From: Arbacia lixula
Lineage: Eukaryota > Echinodermata > Echinoidea > Arbacioida > Arbaciidae
Length of the DNA stretch: 64,000 nucleotides
Direction: 5' to 3'
Assembly: GCA_963669155.1 (NCBI GenBank)
Contig: OZ022584.1
Location: 10,679,098 to 10,743,097 of the forward strand
The position numbers were made by a program, and so were the translations under genes. Position 1 is the stretch's first letter, and each line of letters starts with the position of its first letter. Below, one piece after another: positions 1 through 11,327 of this stretch. The notes below the pieces were generated by a model that had not been told where the DNA came from, did no database searches, and saw nothing but the letters and a program-made list of their open reading frames with translations.

Positions 1-192
1 CTATATAGGTACTAGATCATATTCTCTTCGAAGTATGTTCTTCTACATTTATTTATCATGTTTGCAGTGGCTTTTGCACAACTTTCCATTTAAGGCTTGC
101 TGTTACGTCACCTTAAACATTGTATATACCGTAGTGGGATTTCATTCATACTTTGTGTATATTTACTTTTTTTTCATGTAGACTATGCACCT
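1..192. other. Non-coding flank, nothing recognised
   Basis: AT-rich sequence without a credible ORF, RNA gene or repeat motif before the first CA microsatellite. Confidence 0.5.
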
Positions 193-384
193 ATACACAC
201 ACACGCACACACACACACGCGTAAACACGTACACATACACCCACACACACGCACACACACACGCGCGTAAACACATACACATACGCCCACACACACGCAC
301 ACATGCATACGCACCTATACACACACGCACGCACACACACACGTACACACATACATACACACACACATACATACACACATACAT
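193..384. repeat. (CA)n microsatellite, interrupted
   Basis: About 190 bases of CA dinucleotides interrupted by CG, TA and ACGT steps. The His/Thr-rich translation on the plus strand and the Cys/Val-rich ones on the minus strand are by-products of the repeat and are not genes. Confidence 0.95.
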
Positions 385-966
385 GACATAGAGACGAATG
401 AAGATGCTGCATGCAAATTGAGTATCCCAAAACAGAGATACCAAGCTCCATCCGGCGGCTCGCTTTACGCTGCGGCCTGCCACCCGATGCCCCAGCGCTC
501 CCCGTAGTGTGAGCACCCAGAAACACTAACTTTTCCCGCCGCAATACAAGATCGAATGACCAAAATCTAATGAGTTTTCTTCTTCTCCTCTCTTTGACAC
601 CGGAGAAGCGAGCTAAGAGAGTTGAAACCAGAGATAAAGGTCAGAAGGCGTCGTTTGTGAACGGACTTGGTGGCGAATAGGGACCCCCGCGAACATGATA
701 GAAAATTTTGCCAGTCTATAGTTCCCTTGCTATTCAACCCCTCCGTGTGTTATTTAGCGGTACGCTAGTTTCAGGTGGCGGGCATCTATACTTTAGCGGT
801 CCTCTCGTACCTTCCCCCCCACATGTCAAGTTCAACCGCTCTTCCTCGGCCTAGAGAGAGGTGGACATATTATACTTTCATCCCTGGCGTGCCGCTACGG
901 GCATATATTGTTTTGATCCCTTGGTAAATGACTCTCCGCCAGGTACAGGTAGGAGTGTGCAAACAT
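385..966. other. Non-coding interval, nothing recognised
   Basis: Mixed-composition DNA without recognisable coding sequence. The 166-codon frame that opens at 861 runs through this interval and the next repeat, shows no domain, and is treated as chance. Confidence 0.45.
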
Positions 967-1050
967 GTTTAACTCTTGACGTGCTTTTCTTCTTCATTAC
1001 TGCATACAATTGCCATACATCGGCATTCCCTCCGGCGCGTGAAGGATTAA
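967..1050 (+). repeat. ~90-bp dispersed TIR-like repeat, diverged copy 1
   Basis: Begins TTTAACTCTTGACGTG and ends GGCGCGTGAAGGATTAA, matching in order the ends of the better copy at 4898-4990 (GTTAACTCTTGACGTG ... CACACAAAGGGTTAA). The interior has drifted. Copy identity was judged by eye. Confidence 0.5.
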
Positions 1051-1784
1051 TGACGTCGTACGCGTACAGTCAGCTAATCTTGCGTCCGTCACCAGTTGTC
1101 ACCTCTTTCTTCAAATTTTCCCATCTTTTTCTCGGACCAATAGGAAAGTGCATTTCATGCTCCGATAGCGATGCTAGGCCTAGTTACGACTGGGAAGAAT
1201 CAGGCATGACGGAAATGGTTTTGCCACCACAACAGGAAATTAAAATTCGTAGGTCTTCTGTGACCACCGTATGCACTTTTGTTTTTGTTTTAGATGCTTA
1301 TTTTAGGTCATTGTTTTTTTTCACTTGCATTGGTAGGGTCCATGGTCAGACGGTCTTATGAGCGTGCGTGTTAACTAAGTCATTAAACAAAAATCACATC
1401 GTTGTTTAGCTCAATGATGTTGATCATTTCAACTTTGTATTTAATTCGTTGTTTTAATGATCGATTTTGATCATAAAAAGCCTCAACACATTCACAGTAA
1501 TGTAGTGTTCGCTCTAGTCATTGATTAATTTTTATAAGATCTGATAAATATTTTTGCTTCATGTTGCATACTAAACGAATTTTTATATTAGGCTGCGCCT
1601 TACTCTTTTATATTCTTAGATTGTAGTTTTACAAACAACTCTTATGGAACACTTTTTCCCCGCTGGAACAGAAGAAGTTACTATTGATTCCAGAACATTA
1701 GTCAAGGAGTCCTACCAGAGGTAAAGAGTGGTAAAGAAATGTCCCCATGAGTACAGTTTCGTTCACTTCTCACCCTCCGAGGCG
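1051..1784. other. Non-coding interval, nothing recognised
   Basis: AT-rich DNA with no credible ORF or repeat boundary. Confidence 0.45.
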
Positions 1785-1824
1785 TTCTCTTCTCTCTCCT
1801 TATCTCTATGTCTCTCTCTCTCTT

Positions 1825-1868
<44 letters not shown>

Positions 1869-1915
1869 CTCTCTCTCTCTTTCTCCCCCTCTATCTCAGT
1901 CTCTCTCTGTCTCCC

Positions 1916-1967
<52 letters not shown>

Positions 1968-1981
1968 TCTCTCTCCCTCTC
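1785..1981. repeat. (CT)n polypyrimidine tract
   Basis: About 200 bases of nearly uninterrupted CT dinucleotides with short C runs. Three overlapping Ser/Leu-rich reading frames arise from it and are not genes. Confidence 0.95.
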
Positions 1982-2514
1982 GTGGTGTTGTTCCCCGATT
2001 ATTGTCCTGTATATAACTGAATCAAAAGGAAGCGCTCACAGTATCAATCCGCAGGCAGATGGATGAACTAGTCCCCGAGTTACTCAATCCTTGGCGTAGA
2101 AATTGATGACCATTTGACCCCCTTTTTTTGCTAGCGGTGACGCCCAATCAAATGGATCCCCCATACCGTGCAAAATACGCGACAGATGTGCGGTGCAGCA
2201 ACCCACCCTCTCAAATCTAGGTCCATATCGCAATCAGATTTCGTCTTTAGACGAGCGATGAGGTTGCTGCGTCTTAATATTACTCGTAGATTTCACAACT
2301 GTCTTTATTTTCTTTGGGTGATATATCTACAATCTTCAGCACCGGAAGATGAGATTGTAGAACGGATCTCTGGACGCATTCACCATGTTCACGTACATTT
2401 GATGCACCTTTGTTGCTATGATCAGCCAATGTGATGTTTTACGCTGTTAAAGGGTGCACGGTTACATACAACGTGTTATATTTACATGTAGCGAGATATA
2501 CGTATAACTCTAAT
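1982..2514. other. Non-coding interval
   Basis: An 88-codon frame at 2168-2434 has no recognisable motif and no repeat match. I see no gene here. Confidence 0.45.
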
Positions 2515-2515
2515 A

Positions 2516-2546
<31 letters not shown>

Positions 2547-2550
2547 TTTC
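2515..2550. repeat. (CT)n microsatellite
   Basis: Short CT array with one G interruption. Confidence 0.9.
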
Positions 2551-2656
2551 TACATACAAAACACAAGGCAATGAACACACCGGGGAAGAATATTTCGGTG
2601 ACATTTCTGCCACAGGCCTTTACGTGAAGTACTGAAATATACATCATAACAATCAA

Positions 2657-2751
2657 GGCGGTATGATTATTACTAATGGACGAACTGGGGTAAAAAGCAG
2701 GAATTCCGGAATGAGATCATGTTCGTCCGCTTCGTTGTTACTCATACCGCC
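2657..2751. repeat. Short foldback (95 bp), possible MITE
   Basis: GGCGGTATGA at the left end is repeated perfectly inverted as TCATACCGCC at the right end. The match continues imperfectly inward for about 35 bases (GGACGAAC on the left arm pairs with GTTCGTCC on the right). No clear target-site duplication flanks it. It may be a miniature inverted-repeat element or a single-copy palindrome. Confidence 0.5.
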
Positions 2752-3071
2752 CTAGTCCTGCCATCATATGACCTTCAATGTTGTGCCATGATTACATTAA
2801 TATATAAACATCCCCGGTAACCTTGTGATATATTTAAAGACACATATATCAAATTAAGACGGCAATTAGCCCTGATCTAAATATGCTCCATATGGCAATT
2901 AGGGTTACCATTTGGTTACGGTAGACGGGAGGGCAGGTCGTGGTGTGTCTTTATTATCATTTTTAAAGGGAGTGAGGGTTGTTAGGCTGGGTTAGTTTGA
3001 GATGTGTAGTGGGATTATACGACATACACGAGCGATCTGGGACACGCGAATGATGAAGTTTTAGCATACAT

Positions 3072-3090
3072 AGAAGAGAGAGGGGGGGGG

Positions 3091-3159
<69 letters not shown>

Positions 3160-3202
3160 CTTCACCAAAACAGACAGGGACAGAATGAAAGACACTGAAT
3201 GG

Positions 3203-3252
<50 letters not shown>

Positions 3253-3320
3253 CAGAAAGATGGATATAGAGATAGAAAATGCGCACGCGCGTGTGTGTGT
3301 GTGTGAGAGAGAGAGGGGAG
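3072..3320. repeat. Compound (GA)n / G12 / (GT)n microsatellite
   Basis: A run of twelve G is followed by (GA)n to 3156, a unique spacer, a second (GA)n at 3206-3250 and a (CG)(GT)n segment at 3281-3305. The Ser/Leu-rich minus-strand frames over it are artefacts. Confidence 0.95.
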
Positions 3321-3664
3321 TGGGCTTGCAAACACTTAAAGAAATGTAATACATGAAAGAACTTTTTGGGCCATAATTGAATCGTCAACAATGGCAGTGG
3401 CCATAAATAATGGCACAAAGACGAATTAATTGAATTGACTGGGTGTTTCATCTTCTAGATTATAATTGTTTCATGTTTGTTGCATTTATACGAAGGTAAA
3501 TAAGGTGAGTGAGCTATTAAATTGCACGTTTGTCAAGTTTCAAAGGTGTTAAATTCGTCATTACGTCATATGAGACACAAAAAACGCAGTTCATTCCAAG
3601 TCATTTCGTGAAAATTAACTATTCAGTCGAAAGTGTGCCCTGTTTAAACGCGACAGGTCATAAA

Positions 3665-4384
3665 TCATGGACCTATCATGGATGGACTGCGCTAGGATTG
3701 ACTTCCTTTGATCTATGAGGTCCGCCGCCTCATAAAAATCCAAGACATTCAGGTGTTTTAAACAACTAGCTGTATTTCTAATCAGGTTGTGCCTTCCTCT
3801 GAATAACAAAAGAAAATCTGTTTTGAAAAGTATGCCAACCGTTCAGCCTTCGCTGGGCGCTCGTTGCTGATCTTTTTACACACACTATGAATTGGTTTTG
3901 GGGTAAGCGAAGGGAAACTTTGAAAAAATTATAGAAAAAAATTGGTCCGTAACTTTTTCGGACACCTCCGCACACGAAATTGAGGTTGTTTCCATGAAAG
4001 ATGAAACACTCAATAAACGATTTACAAGATATTTTTAAGGAAATATGATTTGGAAATGTGTGATATGGAGGCATTTCTCTGGCATGTTTTCTACAGTATT
4101 CTCATTTTATCACAAAAACGAAGCTACAATATAATCTGAAATTTACAGAATCGTATCTTTATAATATGTAATACTACTGCACATGCACTTCAGTTCATGT
4201 AGTGGTTCTGAAATCTTCTGCGCATACAGAATATATATTCCTCAAAATGCATCCTACATTTTGTCATGCTTGTTTGGCGGCGGATCTCCCTCGATCAAAG
4301 AGCCAAACGCGTAAAATATTCCATTGTGACATCAATGCACACGACTGCTGTAGGAATAAATTACACTTCGTGCTGACTCCATTC
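3665..4384 (-). repeat. ~700-bp dispersed repeat, copy A
   Basis: The reverse complement of this segment aligns along its length with 49752-50450, with roughly 75-80% identity in the parts I compared by eye and a few small indels. Shared landmarks include AGTCAGCACGAAG at one end, TTTTACGCGTTTGGCTCTTTG, the CGAAAAA-TTACGGACCAA block and GATCAAAGGAAGT near the other end. Read on the minus strand, both copies can be translated in a common frame giving related peptides: GVRKSYGPIFFYNFFKVS in A against GVRKTYGPNSFYNFIKLS in B, and FYEAADLIDQRKSILAQSIH in A against FYEAAVMIDQRKSIRAKSIH in B. Copy A has an indel between the two blocks. I do not recognise the peptide family. It is most likely a degraded transposable element. 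Confidence 0.75.
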
Positions 4385-4606
4385 CTTACACCTCTCTGCA
4401 TAAATATACGATGGAGCATAATTAAAATGACCCACTTTTTAGCTCTTTGTAAATTGGTTGCTCGTCTATAGTGGGCAGGCGCTGCGACTGGCTGGAGTTA
4501 GTATCGCTTACGCTAATTGGGCGTTTAGATATGAAAAGACGGCTATAGAAGCCTAAACACATCGTCATATACAGCGGATGCGCAGCTGGGAAGTAGGTAG
4601 GTGAGA
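4385..4606. other. Non-coding spacer
   Basis: No repeat or coding signal recognised. Confidence 0.4.
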
Positions 4607-4698
4607 GGTGTGTGTGTATGTGTGTGTGTGTGTGTGTGAGTGTATATATGTGTACGTGTATATGTGCGTATGTGCGTATGTGCGTGTGTGTGTGTGAA

Positions 4699-4730
<32 letters not shown>

Positions 4731-4756
4731 TGCGTGTGTGTGAGGGGGGGGGGGGG
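4607..4756. repeat. (TG)n microsatellite ending in G13
   Basis: TG array with TATG and TGCG interruptions, closed by a thirteen-base G run. Confidence 0.95.
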
Positions 4757-4897
4757 TTGGGTTGTAGCGGAAATATCAGTAGAAGATTGAACATAACCAT
4801 GAAACCTTTTCTGTATTAAGAGACAATGTGCTGCTCTATGTGGTTTCCGTGTATTACGTTTGCAGATATACAACAATAGCAGATAACAGATAGCAGG

Positions 4898-4990
4898 GTT
4901 AACTCTTGACGTGTCACTGGTGAATTCTTTCACCAATAATACACACAAATCCCAATAGAGCAGCATTTTGTCCGGCACACAAAGGGTTAA
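4898..4990 (+). repeat. ~90-bp dispersed TIR-like repeat, copy 2 (best preserved)
   Basis: Starts GTTAACTCTTGACGTG and ends CACACAAAGGGTTAA. The interior reads CACCAATAATACACACAAAT, then CCCAATAGAGCAGC, and blocks of these are found in the other copies. The two ends are imperfect inverted repeats of each other (TTAACYCTT-like), so the unit resembles a very short non-autonomous DNA element, although it has no coding capacity and no certain target-site duplication. Confidence 0.7.
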
Positions 4991-5289
4991 AGACAACGTT
5001 ATGTGTCCCATGCTATGCTAGTGGCAGTGGTGGTGTTAGTGGCGGAGGTGAAGGGTTTGTTGAAAGGATGCGGAGGGGTCTTTGCTTAATATTACCGAAA
5101 GAAAAAATAAAGTGGATTCAGACACCTTTCAACCAATCTCTTTTTATGCTCTTTAACCCCCTGTGCCTCTCCTACGCCCCCCTCCAAAAACAACATCACA
5201 CACAACAAATTGTTGATATGTTTACAGGCACGTTTTTGTAATGTATTTGTTTTTGTCACAATCATTTACTTGTCCTATTTTCCTTCTTT
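4991..5289. other. Non-coding spacer
   Basis: No repeat or coding signal recognised. Confidence 0.4.
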
Positions 5290-5450
5290 AAAAGGGATCT
5301 TGTTCCACAAGGCCATTCGGTTTTATTTTAGTTCTTTTCAACAAATGTTTGTAAATAATTGATTGTCATTTTGTATTGTAAACGTCGATGCTTATGTAGT
5401 CTTTATCGAAAGTGAAATGAATAAATGAAAGAAGGAAACAAAGCAAAACG
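5290..5450 (+). mobile_element. Possible LINE 3' end
   Basis: A T-rich stretch after a CCACAAGGCC block ends in GAAAGTGAAATGAATAAATG, an A-rich tail of the sort many non-LTR elements have. No coding remnant could be read upstream, so the call rests on tail shape only. Confidence 0.25.
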
Positions 5451-6109
5451 AAACTCCAAGTAAAACAAACTTGTGTCATTGTTAACATTGACCGATTGAA
5501 GGTCTATAGACTGACCATCTGGAATTAATCATGACAGAGAAGGAGGGCGAAATACCATGACGCCCCCCCCCCCTCCTCCAGAGGATACCACCATGATCAT
5601 TACCCACGTGACCATCATGATGAGCCTTGGTGGTCGTGACGGGTGCTTCCACTACACTTCGCTCGCATCGATGAGACATCTTGTGTCCGGCTTTGCGATC
5701 GCCGCGTCTTAAAGGAGTCCGAAATCCTAGCAATGCATTGGGTTGGAAAGCTGAAACAAAATCAAAGAAAGAGATAAAACAAAAATTTGAAGAAAAAAAA
5801 AAGCTCAGACATATTTTAAGGAAGATGTGATTTTTTTTTTAATCGTGAATACCTAGCACTGAATTTTAACCAGAAACACACAATAATAACTCCAACTTTG
5901 GTCCGCTTATGACCTGTGCGCGTCATTGCTATTTTTCGTTTGTACCATGCGTAAACTCGACAGCACCCAGATCATGTTTGTTTATCTTGGATCTACAAAA
6001 CAAGATTATATCGCAAGTGGTTAACAGTTTTTGAAACGCATACACCTTTCTCATAACATGTTTGATTTCATCTCAAATTATTTCCGATTTTTTGTATGCG
6101 TTGTTCCCT
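5451..6109. other. Non-coding interval with C11 run
   Basis: Contains a C homopolymer at 5563-5573 and an AT-rich remainder. An 83-codon minus-strand frame across the C run has no recognisable domain. Confidence 0.4.
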
Positions 6110-6153
6110 TTCGTTTACTTCAACTTAAACACCAGGGTGGTATTCCCCTTTAA
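6110..6153 (-). mobile_element. Possible end of a TTAA-flanked TIR element
   Basis: On the minus strand, from 6153 inward, the sequence begins TTAAAGGGGAATACCACC and continues with GTTTAAGTTG. This resembles the ends of the TTAAAGGGATAGTTC family at 10286 and 62477. No opposite end was found, so it may be a truncated copy or chance. Confidence 0.3.
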
Positions 6154-6420
6154 GTCTCTCCTAATAATTCAGGAAGCGTGCATCGCATTGCACTAGCCGT
6201 TCACCGCTACGCCCGGCTGCTTCCATTATTATGGCCGGTAAGCCAGCCCGCGCATGACGGCACGGCATCAAAGCGCTAACCAAGGGAAGCCAATCGATTC
6301 CAATAGCTGCTAATAGCCTTCATGGTAATGATAGTCCCTCATGATGCTGCCACCACCGCCAAAAAGAAACCCCCTTCTCGCAGTATTAGACTAGCCCGTC
6401 GCCGTCCCTCCGTTCAAGTG
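6154..6420. other. Balanced-composition stretch, possible conserved non-coding DNA
   Basis: This block is less AT-rich than its flanks and lacks microsatellites and readable frames. It contains homeodomain-core-like ATTA and TAAT words. Only a cross-species comparison can tell whether it is constrained. Confidence 0.2.
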
Positions 6421-7750
6421 CGACATGAACACCAAGGTTTTTAAAAGTTACACGGACATAATTATAAAATGAAGACGACGCCACTATCCATAATGCAGTT
6501 GCTGCTCCAAATCAGTCACTATTCGTTATCATCACGCACGTTTGGCTTACTTCATGAAAAAGTAATTAGAGATCGTTAAGCTAGAAAAGGGAAGGCAGGA
6601 TGTGTTCAAACACGAACAAAGTGATTATAATTACGACAAAGATAAAAGAAATATAAATTGTAAATGAATCCAAGTGGATTCGTTTGTAAAATGACATGGC
6701 GGATTCTCTGCGATTCTCCGACCACTGCGATAGGACAACTGTTCGATTATATTGTATAGGAGTTTAGCCTGACTTTCAGGCTTTTTAGCATTTCTAAACC
6801 AAATAAATAAAAAAATGAGGTCTGGTTGCAGTCGACTACCCATTCTCCATATTCCCTCCTGCTATCTGAGAAAAGAGGGGAATGGTGATAAGTCTAGTCT
6901 TAGAATGCTGGACTCGAGTTTTCAGAAGGGATTAATGACATGACTACTCTAAGCAAGCTAAACTCTATTTTTTACTTTGGGTCAGATATATCGAACAGCA
7001 TGGAAGCCAGGCTATTGGTAGTACAATCCATACTCGTCCCAGACACCATAGTACTTAGATATCCCAGTCTGGCATGTTTATTTCCTGTTGGATTTAAAAA
7101 TCCTTATTCCGTGAGAGCACTGGTATCTTGACACATAATCATTAATCTCGTTTTATGATACCACCGTAAATGATTAGCATTTAAAAGGGAATTTACAAGG
7201 GGATAACGTTTTTTCTCAACTTGATATAAAAAAAGAGAAAAAATGCACTTTATTTACCCATCAATATCCCCTGGAAAGAACACGTATCATACATGTGCGT
7301 ATGATATTTATTTTTTTTTCATTGATGTAATGCGTGTTATTTTGTGTCTATTTGTGTCTATTTTGCGTCTATATTTAGGACGCCGATTCACCAGTTGAGA
7401 TATTTACCGACACCGCATGTCGATGCCCTCTGCTGAGAGTGACTCTGAATATCACGTCTTGAGATTTGATCATCATCACATCACCGCGAAATGCTTCTCT
7501 TTCGGATCGGAAGTTGGCTATTGCATTCCATTGTTCGCAGTTTGCGGGGTTCAAAGCCGAGATATGTATAACCACATCTTTCCACGTCTGAAGATGTAGC
7601 CTATGATTAAGGCTTTTGAGTAAGCATTCAAGATAAACTTCATTTCCAATTAAATATTGCAATACACTATACACAATGGGCGAAAATCGATACAGACAAG
7701 ATTCACAATACATTTGAAAGTCCAGATTTATAGCCTGTAATATATTAACT
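6421..7750. other. Non-coding interval
   Basis: AT-rich, with short frames on both strands that show no motif. Near 7340 there is a small local repeat of a TTTGTGTCTA-like word (three units). Confidence 0.4.
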
Positions 7751-7850
7751 GTTTGACTGCCGCTGGTGATTTTTTTTTTTTTTTACAATTAATTTACTCA
7801 ATTCTCGTAGAGAAAGAGTTTAGCCGGGACACAAAAGGCGAAGTATCTGA
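7751..7850 (+). repeat. ~90-bp dispersed repeat, strongly diverged copy
   Basis: Left part CTGTTTGACTGCCGCTGGTGA and right part GCCGGGACACAAAAGGCG resemble the ends of the 4898 copy. A long T run interrupts it. The assignment is weak. Confidence 0.3.
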
Positions 7851-10085
7851 TCAGTAATTAACAGTTTTTACCTTGGAAAAAGGACCGAAATTAAAATCTC
7901 ATTGGTTTGACATTTTTTTCAACCCGATATTGTATACGTAATGAAATAGATTGTTGGCTATGTATAACATGCACATTTAAAAAGAATTAATCTACGCATC
8001 CCTTTTCCCATCCACAACCCACTCTGGTTTTAGACTGTAAATGGGTAGCAGCGTCAGTATATCGAAATGAGTACTATTCGGTGAATAAAATGCAGTACAC
8101 GAGTGCGTGGATATATAGTCCAAGCGCAACTACCGCGACTAGGTCTGAAGCATCTATTCACCCTCCCTCTTTCATGTGTGTGAGAGAATTAGGGGGGGGG
8201 GGTATATTATCCGAATCCGGACATTTAGGAGTGGCCGTAGCAGCGCATGAGAAAGAAACAAACTCCCAAAGCCTTCTACCGAGGCTACTCAATGTAGGGC
8301 GTTAAGGACCTCTCTTAAACGTGACTAAGTGCATAAACATAAGGGTGACGAGAAATCGTGTTAGCTCTATCATACGCATATTAAGTTGTTGTGCGTGACT
8401 AATGACATTCCCCGGAAGCAGATGATCAACTCCATTCTCAGTGGGAAAAATACGTAAACATTTTCATGTCAATGGACGTATTTATACGGAATAAGATAAA
8501 AGACAGTTTGTAGGAATTGACGTCATAGAAAAACATGTTTTGTCGATGTAGGGTAGTGGCGATAAGGAAGTGGTTAGAACAAAACGTTATCATCATCGAT
8601 TAAGGTATCAACATTATGGATAATATATACGTAGTTAGTATTGAAGACAACGCTATTACTTACTCTTAATCTTAATCTCGCTTTAACAAGCTAAGCTTTA
8701 CTGAGATTTCTCATTTTCCTCGACGCTTCAATCAAACCATTACAGATAATCGTATTTCGGGTTGAGAAATGAAACAATTATAGTTAATTCAACTCAAATG
8801 CAGCAAATTTTGGGTGTGAATATATATTGTGCAAGATTGATTGTATAAGGTAAAAATCGTGTTTTTTGGTAATCTTAATTGCAATGTAAAGACATGACAC
8901 AGAATGTATAATATTTTATTTGTTTATTATTTATTTCACGTTTTATTTAGACACGGTAGTCCTTTCAGTCTCGAGGACTGCTTTCCAAAAGGCGCCCTGT
9001 GATACAAATCACGTAAACATAACAAAGTATGTAACATTCTAAGACAATTAATACAAAGATCAAAGATAACAATAACAAAGACTAACAAAAAGCACATTTG
9101 AGAAAAAAACAGATAAAAAGAAGTCACGCAAATATGTGAGTGATCCCCCCCCCCCCCCGGCCTAACGCAGTGCCCAGGTGTAGCTTATACGATGCACTTC
9201 TGATTTAAATTTTGTGAAAATAAGCGATACCTCTGTTGCAAATACAAGCCAATTGAAAAAAAAAGTTCATTCCAAGTATCTTCGAGCATAAATAAAAGGA
9301 CATGCAATAATATATGGAGTGTAAGCGATGACTCCTGCGAGAACTATCGGGGCAAATCTTGACTGGCAGATCTAGTTTGTTCCCTCTGTCAGTGTCTGTC
9401 TGTCTGTCTGAATATGCAAGATGCACCGTTCCCGTATGTAACATCCACCGCGGGTCGCTACCAATCCTAGAGATATGGGTCTTTCTTCACCCTCAATCTC
9501 TGAATGAACGAAAATCATCTTTCAGAAAACGCGAGACGTATAATCCGATTATTACAGACTCAAAGCCTTTCAGATGTACTTTCATTTCGGGCGTCCGCGT
9601 AATCCAACGGTATCATTTCGGTGTCAATTGACACCACGTCACCGGTGAAAGAATACTGAAAGATTAAATCGGAATGAAAGGCTCGTTGATAACTCCCGAC
9701 CCCATTCTCTTTAATTCATACAGTTCCAGTCTAAGTTATGCCGGACTTATTCTCCTCTCCAGCAGTGAGTCTCTGGTTTCCTCAGCTTCATTTCACATTT
9801 TAATTGTCGGAAGATGAGGTTTTATTTCCTGCGGTTTTACAATCTCGGCCGGTCATTACACACGTGATTGGCCGGTTGGGCCGAGCTCTCCTCGCATCGC
9901 GGGGATTACAGTGTGCTGTGATACGTACCAATGTAACCTTCTCAGTCCCGTAGGCATGTACATGTGTAAGAAACCAATGATTTTGATATAGCTTGGCATT
10001 AAGAGGTTTTAATAGGGTCTTCTTTATATCAGATATTTTGGGGAAGATCTTGTAAGTATTGGTATTAATGACAAATTTAGAAACA
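7851..10085. other. Non-coding interval with G11 and C14 runs
   Basis: Holds G11 at 8192-8202 and C14 near 9145-9158. No coding sequence, RNA gene or interspersed repeat could be recognised. Confidence 0.4.
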
Positions 10086-10118
10086 TAGAGAGTTCGAGAT
10101 CGAGAGATCGAGAGAGAG

Positions 10119-10158
<40 letters not shown>
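10086..10158. repeat. (GA)n microsatellite
   Basis: Begins as (GATCGA)-type imperfect units and becomes a pure GA array. Confidence 0.95.
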
Positions 10159-10161
<3 letters not shown>

Positions 10162-10306
10162 ATCTGTTTTGAAATGCTTTACGTGGGTGTAAACTATTGG
10201 AGAAATTAAATTTCGGCCTTCCAAATTTGTATATGCTAACCCATATATCTACCATAGTAGTTATAAAGAATTATTTTCTTAGTTATTAAAGGGATAGTTC
10301 ACCTTG

Positions 10307-10316
10307 AAGTTAAGTT
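10307..10316. repeat. LINE target-site duplication, left copy
   Basis: AAGTTAAGTT directly adjoins the 3' (GAT)n tail of the RTE-like element and repeats exactly at 11318-11327. Confidence 0.85.
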
Positions 10317-11317
10317 TATCATCACCATCATCATCATCATCATCATCAGGCATTGTTCAACCATTGTTGGATGAAACCCTCCTCAATCAGTTTCCATTCA
10401 CTTATATTTGCTGTTATTCTGTTCCATGTTGCTGTGTTTGTGTATGATGATATTTCGTCTCTCCACCTTCCCTTCTGTCGACCCTTTCTTAGCTTTCCAG
10501 TTCTTGGTTGCCATTCTTTGAGTTTCTTGTTCCATATGTTGTCTTGTGTTCTATATAAGTGTCCTGCCCATCTCCATTTCATCTCTTTAATTTTTATTAT
10601 ATCTTTGACCTTCGTTTCCTGTCGTATATCAGTGTACTTCACTTTGTCAAGTAATGTTAAATTGAGCATTCATCTTTCCATAGCTCTTTGTGTTTTTCTC
10701 AATTTGTGTTCCATTTCTTCAGATTTCTGCTTCATATGTCAATGTCGTTAAAATGCACTGGTCAAATATCCTTCTCCTCATAGTGATTGGTATTTTCATG
10801 TCAGTTTAAAGTTCCCCGTACATATTAAAACATCTCCACCCTCCTTTAATCCTTGTCAATACTTCTTCTTTTGTATTATCCTCCATTTTCAAGGTTTGTC
10901 CCAAGTACTTGTAACTGTCGACTTTCACTAACTGGTGATGGTTTATTCTTATTTCCTCTGTTGTTTCAAAGTTAGCCATGAATTTGGTCTTTCCCATATG
11001 CATTTCCAAGCAAACCCTTTTACTTTCAACGTGGTATAACTTGTACAGAGGTTGTAATCAGTGTCACGTCGTCTGCAAATCGTAGGTCAGTTAGTTTTTC
11101 TCCATCTATGTTGATTCCTTTTTATTCAAGGCTGGACTTTCTAAACACGTCATGCAATGCTACTGTAAAAAAATTAGGCGATAATGTGTTCCCCTGTCTG
11201 ACACCTATATTTATCTTCACTTCTTTTGAAATATCATTATCGATGTGGATTCTTGCATCAGCCTCTGTGTATATATCTTCCAAGATGTGAATGTAACTTT
11301 CTTCGATTCCTATATAT
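10317..11317 (-). pseudogene. 5'-truncated RTE-like LINE reverse transcriptase relic
   Basis: Read on the minus strand, this is the C-terminal half of a non-LTR retrotransposon ORF. In order: a GVRQGNTLSPNFF block (about 11175-11210), the catalytic FADDVTLI motif (about 11056-11081), MGKTKFM (about 10970-11005), the thumb-like YKYLGQ, a remnant RRRIFDQCILTTLTYEAE, then RWAGHLYRTQDNIWNKKL and GRWRDEI close to the C-terminus at about 10346. These blocks are characteristic of RTE-like endonuclease-reverse transcriptases. In-frame stops and frameshifts separate the blocks and part of the palm-thumb region is missing, so it is dead. The ORF stop is the first TGA of a (GAT)n 3' tail at 10318-10347. 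Identical 10-bp AAGTTAAGTT copies at 10307-10316 and 11318-11327 are the target-site duplication. The endonuclease half is absent, as in typical 5'-truncated insertions. Assignment to the RTE clade is from memory of motif spacing. Confidence 0.88.
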
Positions 11318-11327
11318 AAGTTAAGTT
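11318..11327. repeat. LINE target-site duplication, right copy
   Basis: AAGTTAAGTT, after which the interrupted TIR element resumes (GGTTTCAG). The same order of words is uninterrupted in the relative at 62477. Confidence 0.85.

Noticed and set aside
861..1361. 166-codon plus-strand frame
   Set aside because: No domain, contains a copy of a dispersed repeat, and lies in plain non-coding composition.
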